From positions 1 to 64,000 of the forward strand of contig WGMC01000006.1 in assembly GCA_016125265.1 (NCBI GenBank): a DNA stretch of 64,000 nucleotides. The letters are read 5' to 3'. Shown here in pieces: positions 16,836 through 25,965 of the stretch (its first letter is position 1; each line of letters starts with the position of its first letter). A program made the position numbers and the translations under genes. The notes beneath the pieces were generated by a model. That model made no database searches, was not told the origin of the DNA, and was given only the letters and a program-made list of their open reading frames with translations. This DNA comes from Planctomycetaceae bacterium. Lineage in GTDB: Bacteria > Planctomycetota > UBA1135 > GCA-002686595.

Positions 16836-18122
16836 TCAGGAGAGCACACCGCGCAGGCGGTACGCAGTGGCCACGCGGTCGATCGCGAGGATGTAGGCCG
16901 CGATGCGCATGGACGTGCCGTACTTCTTGGCCACCTTGTCCACGTCGTAGAACGCGCTGACCATCGACTGCTCGAGGCGCGAGTTCACTATCTCTTCGGT
17001 CCAGAAGTAACCCATGCGGTCCTGGACCCACTCGAAGTAGGAAACCGTCACACCGCCCGCGTTGGCGAGGATGTCGGGCACCACCAGCACACCGCGCTCT
17101 TCCAGCTTCTTGTCCGCCGCCGCGGTGGTGGGGCCGTTGGCGCCCTCCACGATCAGCTTGGCCTTGATGCGGTCGACGTTCTGGGAGGTGATCTGGTTCT
17201 CGGTCGCGCAGGGGGCGAGGAGGTCGCAATCGAGCTCCAAGAGCTCCGCGCCGCTGATGCGGTCGGCGTCCTTGTAGTCGGCCAGGGAACCGTGTTCCTT
17301 GATCCACGCGAGCACGGCGGGCATGTCCAGACCCTTCTCGTCGAGGATGCCGCCGGAGACGTCGCTGATCGCGATGACCTTGTACCCTTCGCGGTGCAAG
17401 AGCAGCGCGCCGATGCCACCGACGTTGCCCGAACCCTGCACCACCGTGCGTGTGTTCTCCGGGCGCATGCCGAGTTTCTTCAGCGCCTCACGGCAACTGA
17501 TCATCACGCCGCGCCCGGTGGCTTCCGTGCGGCCGCGGCTGCCGCCGAGGGCGAGGGGCTTGCCCGTCACGATCGCCGTGGTGCTGCGGCGCACGTGCAT
17601 CGAGTAGGTGTCCATGAGCCAAGCCATGGTCTGCTCGTTCGTGTTCATGTCGGGCGCCGGCACGTCGCGGTCGGGCCCGAGGATGTCCATGATCGACGTC
17701 GTGTAGCGGCGCGTGAGGCGCTCGAGCTCCGACTTCGACAGCTCCCGCGGATTCACGATCACACCGCCCTTGCCGCCGCCGAAGGGCACGTTGACGACCG
17801 AGCACTTCCACGTCATCCACGCCGCCAGCGCGCGCACTTCGTCGAGGTGCACGTCGGGCGCGAAGCGGATGCCTCCCTTCGCGGGGCCGCGCACGAAGTT
17901 GTGCTGGACGCGGTAGCCCTTGAACACACGGAGATTCCCGTCGTCCATCATGACGGGGATCGAAACGGTCAGTTCGCGGTCGGGGTTGCGCAGCACTTCG
18001 CGCACGCCGCGATCGAGTCCCAGGTGGTCCGCAGCGACATCGAAGCGCTCGGCCATGGCCAGGAACGGGTTGAACTCGTCCGCTTGGCTCAGGGGCGAGG
18101 CGAGAGCGGTTCCGCTCGACAT
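16836..18122 (-). CDS. gdhA: Glutamate dehydrogenase (intact catalytic residues)
   Basis: A 428-residue NAD(P)-dependent enzyme converting glutamate to 2-oxoglutarate and ammonia. All catalytic residues are present: Lys82 in GPAKGGIRF, Lys106 in TWKCSV, catalytic Lys118 in PFGGGKGGV and Asp158 in APDMNTNE. The Rossmann motif is [10 protein letters not shown], and length fits the hexameric bacterial class. ATG 18122 gives [10 protein letters not shown]. It is the first gene of a two-gene operon with the diverged paralogue 19 bases downstream. It diverges from the heptosyltransferase pair across a 309-base gap. Confidence 0.92.
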   Translation of the reverse strand: MSSGTALASPLSQADEFNPFLAMAERFDVAADHLGLDRGVREVLRNPDRELTVSIPVMMDDGNLRVFKGYRVQHNFVRGPAKGGIRFAPDVHLDEVRALAAWMTWKCSVVNVPFGGGKGGVIVNPRELSKSELERLTRRYTTSIMDILGPDRDVPAPDMNTNEQTMAWLMDTYSMHVRRSTTAIVTGKPLALGGSRGRTEATGRGVMISCREALKKLGMRPENTRTVVQGSGNVGGIGALLLHREGYKVIAISDVSGGILDEKGLDMPAVLAWIKEHGSLADYKDADRISGAELLELDCDLLAPCATENQITSQNVDRIKAKLIVEGANGPTTAAADKKLEERGVLVVPDILANAGGVTVSYFEWVQDRMGYFWTEEIVNSRLEQSMVSAFYDVDKVAKKYGTSMRIAAYILAIDRVATAYRLRGVLS

Positions 18123-18431
18123 GGAGAAAAAGGGGCGGGACGTGAAGGCCCGCGCCACCGAAGAGGTGTAGGGGATTTGGATCGGGCGCCACCCTGGTGG
18201 CGGCGCCGGAACTTCGTGGGGGAGGGGGCCGCGGATCCTTCGCCCGGCCCGGCGTGGGGCCGCTTCCCCGGAGGGGGACGACGATCTGCGGGCGCGCCAT
18301 TCCATCCTCGCCGGCCCGGTCGTGGAACAGGGTAGGTGCGGAATCCCGTCCGGCGGGAATCCGAGGGGGTCGGGCGGCTCCCCGCGCGGCCGCCGTTTGA
18401 CCGCTTCCCTCCCGCGCGTTCCCATGGCGCC
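18123..18431. other. 309-base divergent intergenic region
   Basis: The gap separates the minus-strand gdh pair from the plus-strand heptosyltransferases and should contain both promoters. It is GC-rich throughout; I see no convincing -35/-10 pair, hairpin or coding pattern in it. Its exact right edge depends on the uncertain start of the heptosyltransferase. Confidence 0.5.
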
Positions 18432-19499
18432 GTGGACGACGGTTGGGCGATTTCCGGGGGCGAGCGCCCCCCCAGGCACCTGGCCGTGCGGGCGCCGAAC
18501 TGGGTGGGCGACCTGGTGATGGCGACGCCGGTGCTCGAGGAGGCGCTGCACTCAGCCCGTTTCGAGCGCGTATCGATCCTCGTCCGCCGGCACCTCGTGG
18601 GGCTGGTCGAGGATGGGCCGCTCGAGCCCCACCTCGTGCCCATCGACTCCGACGGTGAGGAGACCGCGGTGTACCGGCGGCTCCGGCCCGACGGCGTGCT
18701 CCTGCTCTCCAACTCCCTGGGTGCGGCGTGGCGGGCCTTCCGCGCCGGGGTCCCGCTGCGCGCGGGCGCGGCCCTCTCGCACCGTGGGCCGCTCCTGACC
18801 CACCGCCTGTTGCCACCCACCGACGGGCTACGGCGCGTCCCGATCCCCACGGCGCAGTTGCACCGCGACCTGGCGGGGCTCGTCGGGATCGTCCCGTTGG
18901 ACCCCGAGCCCCGGCTGCACGTGGGGCCCCAAACGGCCGACGCGGCGGCCCGGGCCCTCGCCGCGGCGGGTCTCGAGCCCGGGCGGGGCTACGCGCTGGT
19001 TTGCCCGGGTGCGGCGTTCGGGGCGGCGAAGCTGTGGCCGCCGGAGCGTTTTGCCGAGGCCGCCCGGGCCCTCTGCGAGCCCCGCGATCTCGCCGTGGCC
19101 GTGGTGGGGGCGCCCGCCGAGCGCGCGCTCGTCGAACGGGTCGCCGCGTTGCTCGGCCCCGGCGCGCTGGTGCCCGACACGAAGGAACGCGGTTTGGCGG
19201 TCTTGCGCGGGCTCGCCGCGGCCGCGAAGTTGGTTCTGGTGGGGGACTCGGGTCCGCGCTGGCTGGCGGCCGCGTTCCGCGTGCCGTGTGTGAGCGTGAT
19301 GGGGCCCAACTTTCCCGAGCTGACGCAGTCGTCGTTGGGCCTGGCGGAGGTGGTGCGTGTGGAGGGCCTCGCGTGCAGCCCGTGCATGGAGCGCCGTTGC
19401 CCGCTCGGGCACCACTTGTGCCTCGACGGCCTACCGGTTGCCGCGGTGGTGCGGGCGGGTGAGCGTGTGCTCGCCAAGGCGGCCGCGAACGCGCTGTGA
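18432..19499 (+). CDS. ADP-heptose:LPS heptosyltransferase (GT9), first copy
   Basis: A 355-residue GT-B glycosyltransferase family 9 protein that would add heptose to the LPS inner core. The N-terminal acceptor domain starts [19 protein letters not shown], matching the RxPNWLGD motif of RfaF/RfaC. The C-terminal donor-binding domain has [16 protein letters not shown] and [16 protein letters not shown] followed by [10 protein letters not shown], and ends with a [10 protein letters not shown] Cys cluster typical of heptosyltransferase II-like proteins. Start is uncertain; GTG 18432 is chosen because it precedes the conserved strand, and a GTG at 18336 is possible. The stop overlaps the next gene (GTGA). 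Confidence 0.82.
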   Translation: MDDGWAISGGERPPRHLAVRAPNWVGDLVMATPVLEEALHSARFERVSILVRRHLVGLVEDGPLEPHLVPIDSDGEETAVYRRLRPDGVLLLSNSLGAAWRAFRAGVPLRAGAALSHRGPLLTHRLLPPTDGLRRVPIPTAQLHRDLAGLVGIVPLDPEPRLHVGPQTADAAARALAAAGLEPGRGYALVCPGAAFGAAKLWPPERFAEAARALCEPRDLAVAVVGAPAERALVERVAALLGPGALVPDTKERGLAVLRGLAAAAKLVLVGDSGPRWLAAAFRVPCVSVMGPNFPELTQSSLGLAEVVRVEGLACSPCMERRCPLGHHLCLDGLPVAAVVRAGERVLAKAAANAL

Positions 19500-20587
19500 T
19501 CCGACGCGGCCTCGATTGGAGCGGCGGTGTGCTCCTGCGCCTGCCCAACTGGTTGGGCGATGTGGTGGCGCTCGAGCCGCTGGTGCGCCAGCTCCGCGCG
19601 CAAGCACCGGAACCGGCGCGTTTGACGCTGGTGGTGCCCGCGCCGTTGTTGGCGTTGGTGGCGCCGAGCGCGCCCGGGGCCCGGCTGCTGGCGGCGGGGC
19701 GCGAACCCCGCGCGTGGTCCGGCCACGGCACGGCGATCCTGCTGACGGGCTCGTGGCGCAGCGCGTGGATGGCGCTCGCCGCGCGCATTCCGCGGCGCGT
19801 CGGGTACGCGCGCGACGGGCGCCGCTGGTTGCTGACCGACGGATTCGAGCCCGCGCGGGAGGGCGGCGGTCGCGCGCTCGGCGGCGGGCCGCCGCCGGCC
19901 CCGTGGGCCCCGCGCTTCGCGCCCAGGCCGCTGCTCGTGTCGGCGCTCGAGCTGTGCGCTGCGCTCGGGCTGGTGTTCGAGGACGGCGCGCCGAAGCTCG
20001 CGCGCGATTCCGGCGCGGAGGCGCGGGCCGGCGCGCGCCTCGAGCGCGCGGGGTTCGCGGGGCGGCCGTTCGCCCTGCTCAACGTCGGCGGTCGGCCCGG
20101 GTCGGCGAAGGCGCTCCCGACCGGAGAGTGGGTCGAGGTGGCGCGGCGGCTCGCTGCGGCGGGGCTCGCCGTCGCGGCGGCGGCTGGGCCGGGGGAGGAG
20201 GACACACTCGCCGCCTTCGCACGCGGCGCGCCGGATGCGTTGGCGCTCGCGGCACCCCTGGCCGATTTGCCCGAGTTTACGGCGCTCGCCCGCCGCTGCG
20301 CCGTGGTGCTGACGACGGATTCGGGGCCGCGCCACCTGGCTGCTGCGGTCGGTGCGCCGCTGGTGGTGCTGTTCGGCCCGACGGATCCGCGGCACACACG
20401 CGTGGGCCGCGGCGCCCAGGTGGAGTTGCGCGAGCAGATGCCCTGCGGACCCTGCCACATGGAGCGCTGTCCGCTGCCCGCTGCACGGGAACGGGCCTGC
20501 CTGACGTCGATCGGCGCCGCGCGCATCGCGGAGGCCGCGCTGGGGCTGTTAAGCTCTTCGCCCCACCCCCACCCCCATTCCCCATGA
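19496..20587 (+). CDS. ADP-heptose:LPS heptosyltransferase (GT9), second copy
   Basis: A 363-residue paralogue of the preceding gene in the same family. Landmarks are LLRLPNWLGDVVALEPL at residues 13-29, LLNVGGRPGSAKALPTGEW, and the donor site LTTDSGPRHLAAAVGAPLVVLFGPTDPR in two adjoining blocks, with a MPCGPCHMERCP Cys cluster. Two consecutive transferases probably add successive heptoses, using product from the hldE or hldA/hldC enzymes in this window. GTG 19496 overlaps the previous stop (GTGA). The C-terminus is a His/Pro-rich tail (SPHPHPHSP), and its stop overlaps the enoyl-CoA hydratase start (ATGA). Confidence 0.82.
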   Translation: MIRRGLDWSGGVLLRLPNWLGDVVALEPLVRQLRAQAPEPARLTLVVPAPLLALVAPSAPGARLLAAGREPRAWSGHGTAILLTGSWRSAWMALAARIPRRVGYARDGRRWLLTDGFEPAREGGGRALGGGPPPAPWAPRFAPRPLLVSALELCAALGLVFEDGAPKLARDSGAEARAGARLERAGFAGRPFALLNVGGRPGSAKALPTGEWVEVARRLAAAGLAVAAAAGPGEEDTLAAFARGAPDALALAAPLADLPEFTALARRCAVVLTTDSGPRHLAAAVGAPLVVLFGPTDPRHTRVGRGAQVELREQMPCGPCHMERCPLPAARERACLTSIGAARIAEAALGLLSSSPHPHPHSP

Positions 20588-21402
20588 GTGTAGCCGAGCA
20601 GTTCCCCGTCCACATTCCCGACCTTCCGGAGCTGGTGTCCGCGCGCCGCGAGGGCAACCTCGCGTGGCTCACGATCGAGCGCGAAGCAGTGATGAACTGC
20701 CTTTCGTTCCCGACGCTTCGGCGCATGCGTGTGTTGCTCGAGGAGTTGTCGAAGGACCTGTCGGTGCGGTGTGTGTTGATCACCGGCGCGGGTGAGAAGG
20801 CGTTCTGCGCGGGCGCGGATCTGAAGGAGCGCAAGGAGATGCCGGCCGAGCTCGTGCCGCACTTCGTGCGCAACATCCGCGCGCTGATGGACGACGTGGA
20901 ACAACTGCCGCAACCGACGATCGGCGTGATCAACGGCGTGGCGTTCGGCGGGGGCACCGAGTTGCTGCTCGCGTGCGATCTGCGTGTCGCGGCGCCCCAC
21001 GCGCAGCTTGGGCTGACGGAGACGTCGCTCGCGATTCTGCCGGGGGCAGGTGGAACGCAGCGGTTGCCGCGGCTCGTGGGCAAGTCGCGGGCCAAGGACT
21101 TGATCTTGACCGCGCGGCGGATCGGCGTCGCGGAATCGGCGGCGATGGGGTTGGTGAACCGCGTGGCCGAACCGGGCCAACTGCGGGCCGCGGCGCTCGA
21201 ACTGGCGCAGTCGATCGCAGCGAACGGCCCAGTGGCCGTGCGCGCCGCGAAACGCGCGGTGGACCAGGGCAGCGAACTGCCGATGGAGCAGGGGCTAGAG
21301 GTGGAAGCGCGCTGCTACGAGGAAACACTGCCGACGTCGGACCGCGTCGAGGCATTGGCCGCCTTCGCCGAAAAGCGCAAACCCAACTTCCAAGGCCGCT
21401 AA
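20584..21402 (+). CDS. Enoyl-CoA hydratase/isomerase family protein
   Basis: A 272-residue crotonase-fold protein. The oxyanion-hole motifs are GAGEKAFCAGADLKER (about residues 66-81) and INGVAFGGGTELLLACDLRVAA (about 115-136, given here in pieces: FGGGTELLLACD), with the second acid in LGLTETSLAI and PGAGGTQRLPR after it. The retained Glu in GGGTELLL suits hydration of 2-enoyl-CoA; the AGADLKER loop resembles methylglutaconyl-CoA hydratase of leucine degradation. It starts at ATG 20584, overlapping the second heptosyltransferase, an unrelated pathway, so the overlap may be accidental operon packing. Confidence 0.85.
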   Translation: MSVAEQFPVHIPDLPELVSARREGNLAWLTIEREAVMNCLSFPTLRRMRVLLEELSKDLSVRCVLITGAGEKAFCAGADLKERKEMPAELVPHFVRNIRALMDDVEQLPQPTIGVINGVAFGGGTELLLACDLRVAAPHAQLGLTETSLAILPGAGGTQRLPRLVGKSRAKDLILTARRIGVAESAAMGLVNRVAEPGQLRAAALELAQSIAANGPVAVRAAKRAVDQGSELPMEQGLEVEARCYEETLPTSDRVEALAAFAEKRKPNFQGR

Positions 21403-21436
21403 CCGCGGGGCGGGTCCGCGACGGCCGGGTGCGTCC

Positions 21437-21542
21437 GAGAGCCGGGTGCGCGGGCCTCCTGGCCCGCCTTGGAGCCAAAACGCTCGACGATGGGGCGCCC
21501 CCCTTCCCAAGGCGGGCCAGGAGGCCCGTGCACCCGGCTCTC
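21437..21542. repeat. Palindromic repeat beside the REP-associated transposase
   Basis: Arms 21437-21472 and 21507-21542 are 36-base reverse complements with one mismatch, enclosing 34 bases. Each arm contains the hairpin GCGGGCCTCCTGGCCCGC or its variant. It is closely related to the palindrome at 8974-9119 and ends 43 bases from the end of the transposase gene. It accounts for most of the 182-base gap 21403-21584. Confidence 0.88.
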
Positions 21543-21584
21543 GCGCGCACCCGGCGCGCACGCGTCTCTCGCGGGTTCGTGGTT

Positions 21585-22223
21585 TCATCCGTTGCCATCC
21601 TTGGTCGCGGACCTCCGGCCGCCCCATGCGCTGCCCCATCTCCACTCTTCGGGGCATCTACACAGCCCGGCGGCTACAGGGTTGGCGCGGATGTACCAGC
21701 GCACATCGGCGAAGTGCGTGTCGTTCCGCACGAATCGATCGAAGTAGTCCGGCATCCAGAATGCGCCCGTCCGATCCAGGAACTGGTTCGCGCGTCTCGC
21801 GACAAACGACTTCCATGAGCGCACGATTCCGTACACGGGAAAGTCCGCGAACGTGCGCACCAGTGCGTGCACGTGGTTGGGCATCACGCACCATTCGAAC
21901 AGCGTGTAGCGGCGCCCGTCGAAGTGGAGCAGGGTGTGTTCGACTAGCTCCGCGATACGAGGAACGCGGAGAAAGCAGGACCCGTGACCGGCATCTTCGA
22001 AGCGGTCGATGCGGGCGCGCAACTCGCGCTGCTGCGCTGTGTCCCCGCGCCTGAGTTCGGCCTTCCAACGCGCCAAGAGTTCGGCGGGAACGCTGTCGTG
22101 GAGTCGGAACGTCAAACTCTGAATGACGTCCCGGGCCTCGAAGTGAGGGTGATATCCGCGCGAGTGCCAGGGGGTGCGCCGCGGCTGCGGGCCGTGCGGA
22201 TCGCTTTCGTCCCGGGTATGCAT
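21585..22223 (-). CDS. REP-associated tyrosine transposase (RAYT, Y1 HUH family)
   Basis: A 212-residue IS200/IS605-related single-strand endonuclease. The opening WHSRGYHPHF and VIQSLTFRLHDSVP are typical of RAYTs. The metal-binding HUH is MPNHVHALV (His117, His119), and the catalytic Tyr160 lies in DYFDRFVRND, followed by VRWYIRANPVAAGL. RAYTs are domesticated or semi-mobile transposases that cut and spread REP palindromes rather than themselves. A palindrome lies 43 bases past its stop. ATG 22223 gives a family-length protein; the frame continues upstream to 22379. A degenerate GC-rich hairpin may flank the 5' side (about 22341-22390). Confidence 0.88.
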   Translation of the reverse strand: MHTRDESDPHGPQPRRTPWHSRGYHPHFEARDVIQSLTFRLHDSVPAELLARWKAELRRGDTAQQRELRARIDRFEDAGHGSCFLRVPRIAELVEHTLLHFDGRRYTLFEWCVMPNHVHALVRTFADFPVYGIVRSWKSFVARRANQFLDRTGAFWMPDYFDRFVRNDTHFADVRWYIRANPVAAGLCRCPEEWRWGSAWGGRRSATKDGNG

Positions 22224-22421
22224 GGTTCGCCCGTCGGTCCCATTCCGGCGCTTGCGCACGATCGCCGAGCGCGAAGTTTCGGGGACGACGGAGTAAGACG
22301 TTCCCACCGGCCAGGCGGTGTCACTTTGGATCGCCAAGAAGTGGCGCGGGCCTGTCCGGCCGGGATACGTGGCGCGCACCCGGTGTCCCTCGCGCCCAGG
22401 CTCCGTGCCGTCGGGCGCGCT

Positions 22422-23675
22422 TCAGTGGAAGACCACCGACGCGGCGCTCGCCAGTTCGCCGCGGGTTGCCAACTGTTGGTAGCCCAGCAGCGAACCCTGC
22501 ACCAACTCCCTGCCCGTCGCCAGCGGGTCGAGCGCCACGCGGCCCTGCAGCAGGCGCAGCACGTGGTAGGTCGCGGCGCCGTGCGCGGCGCGTGCCGGGT
22601 CGTCGCTCGCCAAACACAGGTCGCGGAAACCCGTGTGGTCGAGCTCGGTGCACAGTTCGAGCGCCCGGTCGTCGTGCGCGCGCAGCTCGCTGCCAAGTGA
22701 GCCGCCGATGCGCGCCGGAGCGGCGGCCGCTGCGCCCGCGGAGATCGCCGTCGCCGGTTCGCCGCCGCCCGCGCGCCACAGGTCCGCCACGGCGACGAAC
22801 AGCGTGCGACCGGGCAGTTCCGCGACGCGCGTCAGTGCGGCGGCCGCGCGGTCGAGCGACACCATTCCCTCGCGCGCGTCGAGCGAACTCGCCAGCAGCG
22901 CGAGCGCCGGCACGTTGGGGAAGAGCAGGCGCACGAACAGAAGCGCCCGCTCCAGGGCCATCGTCTGGCCGTGCGCCAGTTGCAGGCGGCCGGGCAACAC
23001 ATCGAGCGCCGCCACCGCCGCGGAATCGCACTCGACCGCACCGAGCGGCAGATCGAACGGCTTCGCGAGCGGCACGAGCGGCTCGTCGAACGGCGCGCCC
23101 GCGTTGGCGAGCAGCACCACACGCGCGAGGTGTCCGCGCAGGTGCCGCACGGCGGCCCACGAACGCGAGTGAAGCCCCGCGGCCGAACGCAGGTCGGCGG
23201 CGGGGGTCATCAGTCCCACGGCGCTGACCAGGGCCGGCATGTCCCAGTCGTCGGCCACGAGCCCGCCGATGCGCACCCGCAGGTCGAAGGGGTCGGTCTC
23301 GTAATCGCGGCCCGGGCCCAGCGCGGCCCGGCGCGGGGCGCGGCGGAAGCCGTCGAAAGCGCGTTCGATGGCCTGTTCCGCGGCGCCGTCGGCCAAGAGG
23401 AGCGCCCCCGACAGGCGCCGCTCCAACTCGACCACCTGCGCCGGCTCCACGGCCCGACCCAGGGCCGCCGCCGCCTCGGTCGCAATTTCGTCCGCCGTGC
23501 GCCGGCCGTCGAAGCGCCGCGCCATCTCCCACGCGGCGGCCTCGAGCAAGAGCGGTCGCCCGGTGGCCTCCGGGGAAACCCCGAGCGGGTCCCGCAGGGC
23601 CATGCGCAGGGGGTCGGGGCCGGGCGGGCGGTGCCGCTCCAGGGGTCGCAGGGGCGCCGGGCGGCGGACGGACAT
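22422..23675 (-). CDS. Diverged MEMO1-like protein
   Basis: A 417-residue protein with two parts. Residues 1-110 are a helical region starting with Arg/Pro-rich sequence and DPLGVSPEATGRPLLL, resembling N-terminal domains joined to MEMO proteins in planctomycetes. The rest follows the MEMO/AmmeMemoRadiSam-B plan: ARVVLLANAG, then KPFDLPLGAVECDSAAVAAL (compare ETPLG-V-D in MEMO) and RTLFVAVADLW near the end. The metal-binding His residues of active MEMO appear absent (Ala, Asn-Ala-Gly or Gln-Thr-Met at those places), so catalysis would be lost. It diverges from an FHA/sigma54 activator across a 115-base gap. Assignment rests on pattern, not on a search. Confidence 0.45.
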   Translation of the reverse strand: MSVRRPAPLRPLERHRPPGPDPLRMALRDPLGVSPEATGRPLLLEAAAWEMARRFDGRRTADEIATEAAAALGRAVEPAQVVELERRLSGALLLADGAAEQAIERAFDGFRRAPRRAALGPGRDYETDPFDLRVRIGGLVADDWDMPALVSAVGLMTPAADLRSAAGLHSRSWAAVRHLRGHLARVVLLANAGAPFDEPLVPLAKPFDLPLGAVECDSAAVAALDVLPGRLQLAHGQTMALERALLFVRLLFPNVPALALLASSLDAREGMVSLDRAAAALTRVAELPGRTLFVAVADLWRAGGGEPATAISAGAAAAAPARIGGSLGSELRAHDDRALELCTELDHTGFRDLCLASDDPARAAHGAATYHVLRLLQGRVALDPLATGRELVQGSLLGYQQLATRGELASAASVVFH

Positions 23676-23790
23676 GGCACAACAGCCTACCCCAGGCGGG
23701 GTGGGGGGGCAGGTATCGGGGAGCGAGGGAAGCCAGGGCAGACCGTGACCCCGGGAGCGGGCCACAATAGAAGCAACTCGGGACCCAAGC

Positions 23791-25818
23791 TTGAAGATCG
23801 TCGTGGAGGAACAGGGCGCGCGCTCCGTCGTGCGCCTGGCGGACAACGCCGTCGGGGTCGGTCGGGCCCTCGACAACGAGATCCGGTTGGCCAGCGCCAA
23901 GGTGTCGCGCCACCATTGCCGGATCGAGCGCGACGGCGATGGCTGGGTCGTGGTGGACCTCGGCTCGGCCAACGGCTTGGTGGTCAACGGCACCCGCACC
24001 CGTCGGTCGCGGCTGGTCGCGGGCGACGAGTTGGTCCTGGGCGGCGCGCGGCTCTCGCTCGTGCCCGACGAGGGGGAAGGCGCCTTTGCTTCGCGCGACG
24101 AAATCGGACTGCGCACGGCCCTCGGCGAACCCAGCGAAGCCGAGGAGCGTCTCGCCCGGCTGACCGAACTGGTTCGCGCGACGGGCAGTGGCCGCAACAG
24201 CCTGGAGGTCCAGCGCGAGCTGCTGGACGCGGGCCTCGAACTCCTGGGCGCCGAGCGCGGCTTCCTGTTGCAGGCCGGCCCGCCGAACGAACCGCCGCGG
24301 GTGGTACTGGCGCGGCTCTTCGACGGCAGCGACGTGCCGGTGCCGAGTCTGCGGGTGTCCCAGGGCATCGCGCAGCTCGTCCTGCGCAAGGGCGAGCCGA
24401 TCCTGTCCGTCGACGCGCGCCGCGACGAGCGTTTTGGCGAAATGTCGAGTGTCGAGGACCTGCGCCTGCGTTCGGTCCTGTGTGTGCCGATCTCCGCGCC
24501 CGATGGGGACGGGCCGCCGCGGGGCGCGCTGCTCTTCGACAACCGCATGCAGTCGAGCCACTTCGACGCGCTCGGATTGCGCCTCGCGGGGCTGCTCGCG
24601 GAACTGGTGGGCCTCGTACTGGTCGAAGCGGACCGCCGCGAGCGTGTCGCCGGTCGGGACGCGGAGGTGGCGGCGCTTCGCTCGCAGGTCACCGCCCTCG
24701 AGGAGGAGCTTGGCCGCGCGCCCGGACCCGACGGCCGGCCCGAAGCGACGGCGCCCCGGCGGTTCCCCGGCTTGGTCGGGCGTGCGCCCGCCATGCTCAA
24801 GCTCTACGAGCAACTCGAGCGCGTGATCGCCTGCGAGCTGCCCGTTCTGATCCACGGCGAGAGCGGCACGGGCAAGGAGCTGATCGCGCGCGCCGTGCAC
24901 AACTTGGGGCCCCGCGCGAAACAGCCCTTCGTCAGCGAGAACTGCGCGGCATTGCCCGATTCGCTGCTCGAGAGCGAACTCTTCGGCCACGTGCGCGGCG
25001 CGTTCACCGGCGCGGACCGCGCGAAGAAGGGCCTCTGCGAACTCGCCAGCGGCGGCACGTTGTTCCTCGACGAAATCGGGGACATGAGTGCCGAGATGCA
25101 GAAGAAGCTCCTGCGTGTGCTGCAGGAGGGTGTGGTGCGCCCCGTCGGCGGGGACCAGAACATCGAGGTCGACCTGCGGCTCGTCGCCGCCAGCCACCGC
25201 AACTTGGTCGATCTCGTTCAGCGCGGGCTCTTCCGCGAGGACCTCTACTACCGAGTCAACGTGCTCGAACTCACGGTGCCGCCGCTGCGCGAGCGGCGCG
25301 AGGACGTGCCGCTCTTGGCGCGGGAACTGCTGGCGCGCGCCGCGCGCGAAACGGGGCGACCGCGGCCGCTGCTTTCCCACGACGTGCTCGAAGTCTTGTG
25401 CCTCTACGATTGGCCGGGCAACGTGCGCGAGCTCGAGAACGAGATGCGCCGCATGGTCGTGCTCGCCGGGGACCGTGTGCGTGTCGAACAGCTCTCCCAG
25501 GCCATCCGCGAGCGCCATCCCGGCCCCAAGGAGCAGGCCGCCGTCGACACGGCCGCGTTCGAGACCGCCGCCGCTGCCGCCGCGACCGTGGCCGCGGTGG
25601 ACGGGGACCTGCGCGGGGCGGTGGCGGAGTTCGAACGCCGCGCGATCGTCGACGCGCTCGAACGCCACGCGGGGAACAAAAGCCGCGCCGCCGTCGAGCT
25701 CGGAATCACGCGCTTCGCGCTGCAGCGCAAGCTCGAGAAGTACGGCCTCGTCGCACCGGGCGACACGGATGGCGAGCCCGCCACCGGGGACGAGTCCGCG
25801 GACGGCGCGGACGCGTAG
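23791..25818 (+). CDS. FHA-GAF-sigma54 AAA+ transcriptional activator
   Basis: A 675-residue enhancer-binding protein. Domains in order: FHA phosphothreonine-binding (about 15-90; VGVGRALDNEIRL, VSRHHC, DLGSANGLVVNG), GAF (about 125-275; GFLLQ, SVLCVPI), a short coiled coil, sigma54-interacting AAA+ (about 320-550; Walker A HGESGTGKEL, the sigma54-contact GAFTGA, Walker B GGTLFLDEIGDM), and a Fis-type helix-turn-helix (AGNKSRAAVELGITRFALQRK written here as two pieces: AGNKSRAAVELG, ITRFALQRK). It should activate sigma54 promoters after a Ser/Thr-kinase signal is read by FHA. TTG 23791 is the only plausible start. Targets are unknown. Confidence 0.9.
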   Translation: MKIVVEEQGARSVVRLADNAVGVGRALDNEIRLASAKVSRHHCRIERDGDGWVVVDLGSANGLVVNGTRTRRSRLVAGDELVLGGARLSLVPDEGEGAFASRDEIGLRTALGEPSEAEERLARLTELVRATGSGRNSLEVQRELLDAGLELLGAERGFLLQAGPPNEPPRVVLARLFDGSDVPVPSLRVSQGIAQLVLRKGEPILSVDARRDERFGEMSSVEDLRLRSVLCVPISAPDGDGPPRGALLFDNRMQSSHFDALGLRLAGLLAELVGLVLVEADRRERVAGRDAEVAALRSQVTALEEELGRAPGPDGRPEATAPRRFPGLVGRAPAMLKLYEQLERVIACELPVLIHGESGTGKELIARAVHNLGPRAKQPFVSENCAALPDSLLESELFGHVRGAFTGADRAKKGLCELASGGTLFLDEIGDMSAEMQKKLLRVLQEGVVRPVGGDQNIEVDLRLVAASHRNLVDLVQRGLFREDLYYRVNVLELTVPPLRERREDVPLLARELLARAARETGRPRPLLSHDVLEVLCLYDWPGNVRELENEMRRMVVLAGDRVRVEQLSQAIRERHPGPKEQAAVDTAAFETAAAAAATVAAVDGDLRGAVAEFERRAIVDALERHAGNKSRAAVELGITRFALQRKLEKYGLVAPGDTDGEPATGDESADGADA

Positions 25819-25965
25819 GGAGCGGACCACGGGCACCGGCCCTCAAGGAATGCGGTGCGCCCGAGCGCCCGGCTGCGGTGCGCTCCCGCCGTCCAGGAGG
25901 GTGACTTAGAGGCGCGCGCGCGCGGTGGAGCGGGGTACTCTTGGTCGGAGTCCCGGCCCCGCCCC

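Noticed and set aside
17488-21180. 1,230-codon open frame on the minus strand
   Set aside because: It is antisense to the two heptosyltransferases and the hydratase and overlaps gdhA; Pro/Arg/Ala-rich translation is typical of shadow frames at this GC content.
22321-25836. 1,171-codon open frame on the minus strand
   Set aside because: It lies antisense to the FHA-sigma54 activator and out of frame with the MEMO-like gene; no motif is visible.
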